This document shows, in pieces, positions 22,809 to 32,515 of a DNA stretch of 64,000 bases. The position numbers and the translations under genes were made by a program. The notes beneath the pieces are model-generated. The model ran no database searches, was not told where the DNA came from, and worked only from the letters and a program-made list of their open reading frames with translations. This stretch comes from Adineta vaga (Eukaryota > Rotifera): contig CP075494.1 in the NCBI GenBank assembly GCA_021613535.1, positions 1,426,001 to 1,490,000 of the forward strand, given 5' to 3'. Each line of letters opens with the position of its first letter. Positions within the stretch are counted from its first letter, which is position 1.

Positions 22809-23960
22809 ATGGCTAATCGAAATATATCATGTTTGATAAATGTTTGTCAAAATAACGGCAAACTTCTTCTTTTGGTCAATGATACAACAACAATATCATA
22901 TTGTTTATGTAATAGATGTTTTACGGGTAATCAATGTGAAATTGAAAAATATTCAAAAAATCTTTGGATCTATGGTATATCAAAAGAAAATGCAAAATAT
23001 TATAATCCATATAATGAAACAATTATACTCGCTATACTTGGTATAATATCCTTTATAAGTAATCTACTATCATTACAAACCTTTTTATTTTCTAAAAAAA
23101 TCCGTATAACTAATCTTGGTATATATTTAATTTTATATTCATTAACTGGTTTAATTATCAGTATTATACAAAGTGTATTTTCACTAATGAATTTAATTTC
23201 TAATTTTAAAGAAGTATCAAAAGTAAACCATTTGATCCAATGTGCATTTATACGTTTATTTGTTAATTCATTAAATTTTTGTCTGTATTGGCTTTGGTTA
23301 TATATTGCAGCTGAACGTGTTTTTATTCAATATTCATTTGTTAGTCTTTATGATTCAAGACGACGTTCATTTATTTCTTCTATATTACTCTTTATATTCC
23401 TACCATTATCAAATCTCTTACCGATTTTATTTGGTCGAAAAGGCTATAGTTACAATTCTTATGACTTTTGTGTATTAAATTTTACCTCAATTGGTTATAA
23501 ATTTTATTTGATATTTCTTTATATTAATTATATAGCTTCACCACTTTCATTTTCAATTGCATGTGTATTTATCTTCAAGCATCTCGTTGAACATCGTACC
23601 AATTTAGTCAACAGTGAATCAATTCGTTCCTCATTGGCTTTAATTGCATCGAAACATTATGATTTTTTTCTGCCGCCACTAGTCTATACTCTATTGAGTA
23701 GTCCGCATTTTATATTGGATAAATCGATGAATTGTTTACGAGCAGATTCCGTAGCAGTATCAAGTGCAAAGACTATAACACAGCTATTAGGTAATTATGC
23801 ATTGGCATTAACATTTTTTATCTACGTTTATTTGTCAAACGTATGTTTCAATGAATTTTGTCAGACATCTCCTGTTGGACGCTTTTTAATTTATGTTGAA
23901 AAACGTTTTATAAACCTAAAGAAGCAACGGTTGTTAAGTGTTTTTTTTATAAATAAATAG
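22809..23960 (+). CDS. EGF-like/7TM receptor (rhodopsin-type GPCR)
   Basis: A 383-residue single-exon protein. The N-terminal 45 residues carry an EGF-like cysteine pattern (C..V-C-Q-N-N-G, then C-L-C-N-R-C-F-T-G-N-Q-C). Seven hydrophobic helices follow, beginning near residue 70 (ILAILGIISFISNLLSL, helix 1 with conserved Asn). They include a long helix 3 (FCLYWLWLYIAAERVFI, where ER replaces DR) and end in helix 7 near residue 335. No cleavable signal is evident, so the ectodomain is short. The ligand is unknown. It is convergent with the NHL gene at 24118-25580, with a palindrome between the two 3' ends. I call it a divergent class A receptor. Confidence 0.8.
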   Translation: MANRNISCLINVCQNNGKLLLLVNDTTTISYCLCNRCFTGNQCEIEKYSKNLWIYGISKENAKYYNPYNETIILAILGIISFISNLLSLQTFLFSKKIRITNLGIYLILYSLTGLIISIIQSVFSLMNLISNFKEVSKVNHLIQCAFIRLFVNSLNFCLYWLWLYIAAERVFIQYSFVSLYDSRRRSFISSILLFIFLPLSNLLPILFGRKGYSYNSYDFCVLNFTSIGYKFYLIFLYINYIASPLSFSIACVFIFKHLVEHRTNLVNSESIRSSLALIASKHYDFFLPPLVYTLLSSPHFILDKSMNCLRADSVAVSSAKTITQLLGNYALALTFFIYVYLSNVCFNEFCQTSPVGRFLIYVEKRFINLKKQRLLSVFFINK

Positions 23961-23997
23961 TTATTCTCTGTAACGTTCTTCAATAGAATGTCATATG

Positions 23998-24047
23998 CTT
24001 GAGGGTGTGGGTGTGAGTGGGTCAAGCTATACTCTTAACCCACACCA
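23998..24047. repeat. Telomere-like palindrome between convergent genes
   Basis: CTTGAGGGTGTGGGTGTGAG and AACCCACACC flank the core TCAAGCTATACTCTT. It starts 38 bp after the receptor stop codon and ends 70 bp before the NHL stop codon. Confidence 0.8.
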
Positions 24048-24117
24048 AAAACCAGTTCTATGTCATCACTTAATAAAATATAGATATATATAATAATTAT
24101 TCAATAAAATTCATATT

Positions 24118-25580
24118 TTAATAATGATCTGAAAAACAAGAACTTTTATCTATAGTAAACATTTGAACACGATAATTTTCAGTATCCGCGACATATAAAT
24201 TACCATGCTGATCAAATGCTAAATCTTTTGGACGTGCTAGTTGATATGGTTGATTGCCCGATCCTCGTCCACCAATAATAACAGTACCTGATCGAGAATC
24301 TTTAAGCCATCGCATAATACGTTGATTACCCCATTCAGCAACATAGACAGTACCCATTTGATCAACAACTACGGCAAAAGGTTCATTTAACTGATTATTC
24401 CCAATTCCTCTTCCATTTCCACCAGCTACGACAATACCTTGTTTAGCACCAACAGGCCACTTCATGACACGACTATTGTGAGAATCGGCTACAAAAACAG
24501 AATGATCTCGATCGACAAATAATCTAACAGCATTCGATAGTTGATTTAGTTCAGATCCTTGTCCGTTTCCACCAGCGACTAACTGATCACTTGGCCATTT
24601 TGTTACACGACCATCATCATAACTTGAATCATATAATGATCCTTCACTATCCATTGCCATTCCATAACATGAAACATTCATTACAAGTGTCTGTGCTTGA
24701 TTGTCATTGTTCAACCATCGTTGTACTCGTCTATTATTTTGATCACAGATAAACATAGTGCCATTCTTACTAACAACAAGACTTGATACACGATCTAATT
24801 GATCACTTCGATTACCTGGACCATTACCACCAGCCACTACTTGACCACTCGAAACTCCACGTATCCATTTCATGACTCGATTATTATTGGCATCGGCAAT
24901 ATAAATTATATCATCATCATCAACAAATATTCCCTTTGGATCATCGAGTTGATTCAATGCAGATCCTCGTCCATTTCCTCCAGCTACAGTAATTCCATTA
25001 GTGTTCCATGTTGCACTCGCACAAATACCATCATCCGGTATCGGTGGTGTTGGAAGAGCTAGATGAGAAATATAAAAACACATATTATATTATATTCTCT
25101 ATCTACACTTGTTATTACTTACTTGTTGTTGATGGAAACATCGGTGGACACATAGCTTCACTGGCCATTCTCATTGGATAACATATTGGATGCCTATTAT
25201 AGCATCGTGGATGTTTAATACATACATAATCACGATAATAACATGATTGATTATAATTAATACATGCAACAAATTCGGAACAAGCTGTATAAAGATAACC
25301 ACATAAAGTATTATTATTATTGTTAGAAGCTGGATAAAGACAACCACATGCTGGGTTTACAGAACATCTATCATATTGAGAAGCATCATGACATGTTTGA
25401 CCTTTGATTCGACCTACTAATACAATAGAACAGATGGGGAATATATGAAAGTATGTTATAAAATTCTAAACACATACTTGTAAAACTGAAAACAATTTCA
25501 AAATAATATTATTAAAAAAAACAAGTAAATGATATAACTTACCTAAGAATTACAGTTAAAAATACGATCACTTTCGGCAT
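24118..25580 (-). CDS. Secreted Cys-rich/NHL beta-propeller protein with an 8-nt microexon
   Basis: Four exons are phase-consistent on the minus strand: 25580-25543, 25485-25478 (only 8 nt), 25416-25123, 25058-24118. They encode 426 residues. The signal peptide MPKVIVFLTVILSFTIG needs the microexon for its frame. A cysteine-rich segment follows (CSVNPACGCLYP, CYYRDYVCIKHPRCYN), then a short Pro linker. About six NHL blades follow (VDDDDIIYIADANNNRVMKW, FVADSHNSRVMKW, YVAEWGNQRIMRW, LYVADTENYRVQMF), spaced by AGGNG turns. Such propellers bind proteins or glycans outside the cell. No transmembrane segment follows, so secretion is predicted. One blade looks decayed (LYDSSYDDGRVTKW). Confidence 0.85.
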
Positions 25581-26429
25581 CGTTGTAATTGATTTGTTTA
25601 TGCCATTCTAATTCATCAATATTCGTGATGAGATAGAAACCATCTGTTACTCTTTTATGATAACTGACTTTTTTTTTCAAGTTTAATCTATTCAAAAAGA
25701 AAAATCAATAAAGAAAATATATTAATACCAGAACGACAATGTAACTACGCAATAAAGGATATGCGGGGTGGGCGTGGGTGATTAAAGAGAAAACACCGTC
25801 ATCACTCACGCTCGGTTTCATACGTTTCGATTTTTAATATAGACGGAAGTGATCAATATATTCCAAATAATACATGCAAGTTGAGAGGAAAAAGAAAGCA
25901 ATAATATATGACAGACATAACAAGATTTTTGTTTCTTTACTATATCGAGAAAAAAGATCTAACTTATATTTGTGATGATGTAGATGAAATGATGATTTTA
26001 TTTTTATGAAATTTCTATAATGAAAACGAAAATGTCTGATATTGTTTCGACAAGTAAATCATAGTCGTGCTGTTAATATTTTCATGCAATTCATGTACTC
26101 TCATATATCACAATTGATCACACATACAGGTAGGTATGTATGTTTCTAAAAATCATATTTGATTGTACCTGTATATTTGTTCTTTGTTTTCTGACAACAC
26201 GTAAAAAATAGTGACTTTCAACTTTCATCATAACTTTCTATATTGAGAGACATAATCGGTGTGAAAATTGGTAAAAGCTAACGTTTTTTGTATATTTTCA
26301 TTCATGCTTCATTATTGCTCATTATTCATTTTCCGTGATAAAGTGTCTTCTTATACTGCTGTTCTTTTCTGTCTCAGGTAACATTGTACATTCATATCAC
26401 TTTTCGTTCTTCATCGTAGTATATTCAAA
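25581..26429. other. Intergenic with one telomere-like palindrome
   Basis: A palindrome at about 25763-25812 (GGGGTGGGCGTGGGTG ... CATCACTCACGCTC) is the only repeat. A CTCAG/GTAACA junction near 26375 may be an acceptor in the leader of the small gene at 26430. Confidence 0.5.
25763..25812. repeat. Telomere-like palindrome, degenerate
   Basis: GCGGGGTGGGCGTGGGTG left arm and CACTCACGCTC right arm, with a purine-rich core AAAGAGAAAAC. Confidence 0.6.
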
Positions 26430-26702
26430 ATGAATATTCCTACTAGAATGAACACTGGAACTGCTCAACATTTTGACAACGTTGGTATGCGAATATACAA
26501 CTATATCCGTCAAAACAACGCACACCAACTTCGTCCTGCATTCGGTCAAGCTCATCAATTTCAACCAATACGTGGAATTGCATTTGCCTCTAATATTCTA
26601 CAATATCGTGGTCAACAATCAGGTGGATATCCTGCACCTAATTATTCTGCAGTTGAATTTGCCAGACGCTTTGCCAGTAATCTCGTTCATTCTAAGAATT
26701 AA
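26430..26702 (+). CDS. Small hypothetical protein, 90 residues
   Basis: The frame starting MNIPTRMNTGTAQH is rich in Gln, Asn, Arg and aromatic residues (QRPAF-like and QQSGGYPAPNYS). It has no signal peptide, membrane helix or cysteine. An overlapping frame at 26473-26718 is less gene-like. No family is recognised. It stands alone in an 1.4-kb gap between two minus-strand NHL genes; a possible 5' leader intron ends near 26376. It may be a short, partly disordered nucleic-acid or stress protein, but that is only a compositional guess. Confidence 0.4.
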   Translation: MNIPTRMNTGTAQHFDNVGMRIYNYIRQNNAHQLRPAFGQAHQFQPIRGIAFASNILQYRGQQSGGYPAPNYSAVEFARRFASNLVHSKN

Positions 26703-26964
26703 AGCATTTATTCAATAGATGATGATCTGTCATTCTATATACATCATAAACTTTTGTTTTGTTTGCACTTTTTAAAATGTTCAATAGTTCTCACTATAAT
26801 ATTTATTACAATCTATTTTCCTTACGCTACAGACAAACAATTGTAAATTAAGGAATCTCCTCTATTCGAATTGTTTCTCCATACTTAACTAAGTAAAACA
26901 TAATGATTAAAAATATTAGAAATATATCGTTTTATTTTAATATTTCTTTGGTATTGATGATTGT

Positions 26965-29240
26965 TCAATTGACGAATGATAATGGATTACCATGAATAAG
27001 TTTTTGATTATTCAGTCGTTTTTGTTTTCCACCTTGTCGTAGCCGTTCACGTTCATGACGAACTGGATCAATACCAAACCAATATTTCAATATATCCATT
27101 ATGATAACAAACAATGCTACAATGATCAAAGCAATGATGACAACATAAGCAAAAGATTTAGTAATTATTTTCAAGAACATTATTTTCTTAGCAACTATTT
27201 CACAATGACGACCAGAATAAAAATGATGACCAAGACATTCACATGTATAATTAAGTATCGATGGTCGACATACAGCATTATTTTGACACGGGTTACTACT
27301 ACACAGATTTATCATTGATTCACAATGAATACCTTGCCATCCATTATCACATATACATTGAAATGTTCGATCTGATGTTGGATTACATGTACCTATGGTA
27401 AAGATCGAATATCATTTACCTTATCATATAAAACTAAATAGAATACATGCCATGATACATGCAGGTATATGGTTTACAAAATCGTTCATCGATTTCACAA
27501 AAAATACCGTTAAAATCCGATGGACATATGCAAATGTAATTAGTAAGTGTTGTGTTGATACAAGTACCATTGTTTCGACAAGGATTCACCATGTGACATA
27601 TATTATTAGAAATATTACAATGAGTACCAATATATGATACATCCTCACATTGTTTAGGAATAAAGAATAGTGTTGATTGTTCACCTAACAAATGGATTCA
27701 AATGTTATCAAAAGAATAGTGTGAAAGAAAGAACATATATATTAACTGAAATTACCAATTTCGGTTTCAGTGTTAATTGATGTCGTAGTTGAGAATAAAT
27801 CTTTCGTTGTTTCTAGAAAAATATCTGGATTTAACTTTGATCTTATTTATCGCTTAGTGATTGTGGAATTGCAAGACAATGTGAAATAACTAATTTACTA
27901 TACATACGTTTTTCTTGTAAGACAGCTGAGTTTTCAGTCGTTGGATCAATCGTAGGCGAAAGTTTTGTTGACTGATCTACTACAAAATAGTAATACAACA
28001 TGTATACAATGGGAAATAGAATAAGAAGAAACAATGAATTACCTGTTTTTATAATTGTAGTTGTTGATATGGTTTTTAATAACGTTGTAAATTCATCTAA
28101 ATATATTCAATAATTTTAGATCATAAAGCAGTTAATCTAGGGTATATTGTACTTACTGAAACAATTCGATGCTAGAGTAAATTTCTGAATTCGATGATTA
28201 TATATGTCACTAACAAACATATTTCCAAAACTATCAAACGCAAGAGTCAGTGGATAGCTTAATTGATTTGATGAACTGCCTCCGCCATTGCATCCAACTA
28301 AACATCGAAAACCATTTGGTCCTGAACCAACAATACGATGATTGACTTGATCGGTGATCAAAAGATATTTGTTTGCATCTAGAACAACTCCAGATGGGCA
28401 ATTGAGATCAATTGTGACTGTTGTTGATTTTAGTCCCGCTACTGTTATTCCGATCAAGTGATTTGATTGAAAAAGTTGAACACGATTATTTCCACAATCT
28501 GCTACATACAGATCGTAGTTAATGTCAACAAATATTCCCAAAGGTTCATTGATCTGATTTGACGCAGAACCAGCTGTACCATTACCAGCGATTCGTACTG
28601 TGCTAGTAGAACTATTCAACCATTTTTTAACAATTTCATGACCAAATTTTAATGAACAATATAAAGTATTATTGATATCAACAAAAAGACCATAGCATGC
28701 GACACGGACAGACATGGCAGTAGTCCAGACTTTAGTACTAGCAGTCCATTGTTTGACTTCGTTTTCACCATTAGCTCCAAAAATATTACCGTTCGTTGAT
28801 ACAAATATGGCACGCGGTTCTGTTAAGTTAGAAGATATATTTTCAGCTGGAGTTGTATTATTATTACGCCAAACTATGATATATCCTTTTTTCTGATGAG
28901 CAACATAAACAGTATTATTTGTATTAACAAAAATAGCATGAGGTAATTGACCAACTATGTTCGTGTTTGCGAAGGTAATTGCATGTGCATACCAGGTAGC
29001 TGTTGGACAAAATTTTGGTTGATTATATGAAATTTCTAAACAAAATTTTGAATATAAGATATTGCATGATCTAATATTTTCATACAATTTTTTTCTGTTC
29101 TTTTGTTTATAGGTTTGTATACTATACTTCTGCTATGCATTGTCTTAATAAAAACAAAACGATTTCGATTATTTACCTGAATTCTCACCAGTAGTTGATA
29201 AAATAATCAACAAAAGTAAAAAAGTTTCCATTTGGAACAT
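26965..29240 (-). CDS. Type I membrane NHL/EGF receptor-like protein
   Basis: Seven exons fit in phase: 29240-29177, 29035-28157, 28096-28043, 27976-27908, 27812-27756, 27684-27451, 27392-26965. They give 594 residues. Order: signal peptide (METFLLLLIILSTTG), NHL propeller to about residue 312 (LFVDINNTLYCSLKF, IFVDINYDLYVADCGNNRVQ, LAFDSFGNMFVSDIYNHRIQ). Three small Thr-rich stalk exons follow, then about three EGF domains (NPCRNNGTC, MYHGTC, NPCQNNAVC). A transmembrane helix comes next (VVIIALIIVALFVIIM), then a basic cytoplasmic tail. Intron 6 starts with GC rather than GT. The last three domains resemble signalling-receptor stalks. The gene is in tandem with the NHL gene at 24118. Confidence 0.85.
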
Positions 29241-29768
29241 TTCTTAAACTGATGTCTTTCTCTTCTATGTATTCCTATTTATTAAATATTTCTATCCGAT
29301 AGTTGCTAGAAAACATAGATCAAGTTTAAATATAACCTATTTGCTCACTTATTTTTCTATATAATTACTCAAATTTCTTCCAATTTTTCGGCAAATCTAA
29401 AAAAATAATGAGAACTTGGCAAGACAAGAACGATATATGAAACCTTTGTAAATAATTCTATCCGATATGCTTATACTGGTAATTATGGAGTAACATTTTG
29501 GCAATGTATGTTTTGTATAGACGAAAGAAATAGATTTCATCTTACACGTTCTTTTTCTCATCTTAGTGGGAAAAAACAATTTAAATACATCAATCCTTGA
29601 TTCTAGAAATCAGTCTTTTTTTCCCTTCTTGATTTAATCAATTTCAGACACGTAAAGTATAGATACAAGAAGATCTTTTAGATAAATGATTGAAAATGAA
29701 CTATTTGTTCACAGATATCATTGAAGTTGGGTCGTTGTAATACTTCCGATTTCATACAATCTTCTTTT

Positions 29769-29829
29769 GGGTGGTGAGTGTGGGTATGTGAGAGTACGTA
29801 TCTGCTACGCTCATCCACATCCACACTCT
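29769..29829. repeat. Telomere-like palindrome
   Basis: GGGTGGTGAGTGTGGGTATG left arm and CATCCACATCCACACTC right arm. Confidence 0.65.
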
Positions 29830-29842
29830 TTATAATACATGA

Positions 29843-29892
29843 TTCGAGGGTTTGGGTCAAAAGTGCACAGTCTCATGTACGCCCACACCCTA
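29843..29892. repeat. Telomere-like palindrome, adjacent second copy
   Basis: TCGAGGGTTTGGGTC left arm and CGCCCACACCCTAG right arm; only 13 bp from the preceding copy. Confidence 0.6.
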
Positions 29893-30265
29893 GTTTTATT
29901 TAAATACCTTCAAATCAGAGTGAAGAACATTCTGGCTCGAATTCATATGAATTGTTTGACTACATCAAATCCTGAATCACCAAATGGTTATTTATTTTTC
30001 TTCCCGATATGTTATTCAGAATAAATATTGAATATCTTTTGCATTAAGTCTTCGTGAAAAAATTACATTGGATTTTCAAATAAAAAAATGATAGAAATTT
30101 ACAGTGACGATCATTCTATCGTAGAAACTAAAAACGAGCCCGAACGGAGGTAGTTCATTAAAGATATGAGTTTTTTCTGAGAATAGTGAAAGCTGATGAT
30201 CGAATCAGGATTAAGCACTCTTGGTTAATTGACAAAATACATTTAGAGGGAAGCGTTGTTTTTAT

Positions 30266-31020
30266 AATAAAGATAAAAATAAAGCTAATCTTTATCCTCA
30301 AAAATAAAGATAAATGAAGAGAGAAGAAAAAGATATTTCTGATAGAAAAAGGTAAATAACTAATATAACCATAGAATATATTATGAAAGGAAGTTTTCCG
30401 TGTTCCGCTAGTTATATCTCCAGCCACTGCGTGATGAATAAAGAAAAGTTTGCGACTTGATTTATTAATGAAAAAGAGCGTCTCAAAAATCATAGTATTA
30501 TAGACAGTTTGATCGAAATTTACCTTCTCGGATTATATAAACTTTAGATTTTCAACAAAAGGACTAGTGGAGTAACTAGTGTATGTTATAGGTTGGACTG
30601 AGTTGAGCTCAACTAACAAAATGCTGGTTGCGCCATTAAAAAAAGACTATAAATTAGGACTTCTGGATCCTACAAACTTTCCATTAACCATTATAAAATA
30701 TCTTTGTTTTCACAGAATGGCTTTTCCCTAGTGAACGTTTGAGTCTATATATTTGGAGAAACCAATTCTGGATTCCGATTCCTTAGCCTTGAAAATATCT
30801 GATGAAACTTGATAAATCAAGTCGCAAACTTTTCTTTATTCATCACGCAGTGGCTGAAGATATAACTAGCGGGGCACGGAAACTTTTCTCTCATAATATA
30901 TTCTACGGTTATATTAGTTATTTACCTTTTTTTTCTGAGAAACAAAAAATTTTCTTCATCCTTTATTTTATCTTTAATTTGAAAGAATAAAGATTAGCTT
31001 TATCTTTATAAAATAAAGTA
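30266..31020. mobile_element. Foldback element with about 200-bp inverted arms
   Basis: The left arm (about 30266-30475) and right arm (about 30805-31020) are inverted copies. AAACTTTTCTTTATTCATCA, GCAGTGGCTG(A/G)AGATATAACTAGC and TATTCTA(C/T)GGTTATATTAGT are readable in both. This explains mirror-image open frames of the type KSSRKLFFIHHAVA on the two strands. The 330-bp centre (30476-30804) has no gene. Arm similarity is high but not perfect. Confidence 0.7.
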
Positions 31021-31237
31021 GCACGGGCAATACAAAGAAACTTAATTTGCGCATTATTTTTTTCGTCATCAAATTTATAATTAACACTGAAATTAATTTT
31101 GCCCCACGGTTTCTTGCTAGAAGGGAAATAGAATGCATCTCAGAATCTAATATTACTGAGATAAGAATCTATATTTTTTTATGTTGAGCTGTTAATTACA
31201 AAATATTTACTGAAGAATAACTAGTTACGTTCATCAC

Positions 31238-32239
31238 ATGTCGTCCTCCGTTAGTCTTACGGTCAGTCAATTGAGTCAAGCATCATCAATGATTGTACTG
31301 GTTCTAGCATTAACTAGTGTTGTACTAGGTGGAATCGGACTTATATTTAACGTTCTGATTTTTACTCGACTACCTCTTCGACGTGAACCATGTGTAGTCT
31401 ATTTCTTCTGGTCGACATGTTTCAGTTTGATTCTTATACTCATCCTACAGCCCGTACGTATTTTTGCGGTGAGCTTTAGTATGGATCAGACTACTTACAA
31501 TCTTGGCATTTGTAAAATAGAATGGTTCGCTATTTATGTGACACGTTCAGCATCTTCGTGGTTCATTGTATTGGCATGCATTGATCGTTTTTGTCATAGT
31601 TCAGCAAGCGTACGTGTCCGTCAAATGAGTACACTGAAAACGGCAAGAATATCTATCCTAGTTACCATCATTATAGTCTTCAGTATACATGTTCATTCGA
31701 TCGTTTACTACCAAACAGTCTATCAGCCTGACCGATTTGGCAATATTACACCATCGTGCTCTCCTGAGAAAAGTTTCTATTATACATTCCTTGGACTTTG
31801 GAATATGGTTGTATATTCGCTTTTTCCATCCAGTTTAATGCTTCTCTTCGGTCTTCTTACACTGAGAAATATTCGTCAACAACGTTTTATAATTCCAGTA
31901 GCTGCCGATCACAATCAGATGGTTCGACGAACAGATACTCAACTTTTACGCATGTTACTTGCTCAAGTGCTCCTCATCATCATCTTTACTTTACCATTAT
32001 CCATTCTACAACTCTACTCATCGTTCACTGCCAACTTTACCAAGAATGCACTTCAGCTTGCTGTAGAAAGTTTGGTAATTCGTACTGCGAGTGTATTGAC
32101 GTATTTTGCTCATTCGAGTACGTTTTATATGTACACAGTCACCGGTACAGTTTTTCGCAAAGAGTTTTTCAAGATCGTTCGGCGATGTGGACGTACAATT
32201 CGAAATATTATTTCAACGAACCGAGGTGAAATATATTAA
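31238..32239 (+). CDS. Rhodopsin-like 7TM receptor
   Basis: A 333-residue single exon protein. Helix 1 is VLALTSVVLGGIGLIFNVLIF with the class A Asn. Helix 2 lies around residue 60. Helix 3 ends in ACIDRFCHSS, an intact D-R-F version of DRY. A conserved Cys before helix 3 (GICKIEW) could bond to Cys in loop 2 (SCSPEKS). A basic loop 3 (RTDTQLLRMLLAQV) leads into helix 6. Helix 7 (YFAHSSTFYMYTVTG) has FYMY where NPxxY is expected, then a basic amphipathic tail. No intron. This architecture matches the many divergent peptide-type GPCRs I associate with bdelloids. Its ligand is unknown. Confidence 0.85.
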   Translation: MSSSVSLTVSQLSQASSMIVLVLALTSVVLGGIGLIFNVLIFTRLPLRREPCVVYFFWSTCFSLILILILQPVRIFAVSFSMDQTTYNLGICKIEWFAIYVTRSASSWFIVLACIDRFCHSSASVRVRQMSTLKTARISILVTIIIVFSIHVHSIVYYQTVYQPDRFGNITPSCSPEKSFYYTFLGLWNMVVYSLFPSSLMLLFGLLTLRNIRQQRFIIPVAADHNQMVRRTDTQLLRMLLAQVLLIIIFTLPLSILQLYSSFTANFTKNALQLAVESLVIRTASVLTYFAHSSTFYMYTVTGTVFRKEFFKIVRRCGRTIRNIISTNRGEIY

Positions 32240-32515
32240 ATGGCACAATATTACTTTAATTGTTGTTTGTTTTAAAATATATGTTATAGTTAGATATAAA
32301 CAAAATATTATCTTTCATCTTAATAAACTTCTAATAATGTTCATATATTTAATCACAATGAAAACTTTTTTTAACTGACATATGGCAAATAAACACAGTT
32401 CCTATTTTAAATTCTAATAAAGAAAATTCATGAATTCAACAGATGAACAACATTCACTTTTTTTTTCTATTTGTTGCTGAAAGAATAAACTAGTAACACT
32501 CTACTAATTTACTAA

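Larger units (their letters stand above)
29241..30265. other. Intergenic with two telomere-like palindromes
   Basis: Palindromes at 29769-29829 and 29843-29892 lie back to back. The rest shows only short unconvincing frames. Confidence 0.45.

Noticed and set aside
30158-30990. Open frames with KSSRKLFFIHHAVA on both strands
   Set aside because: They are the arms of the foldback element.
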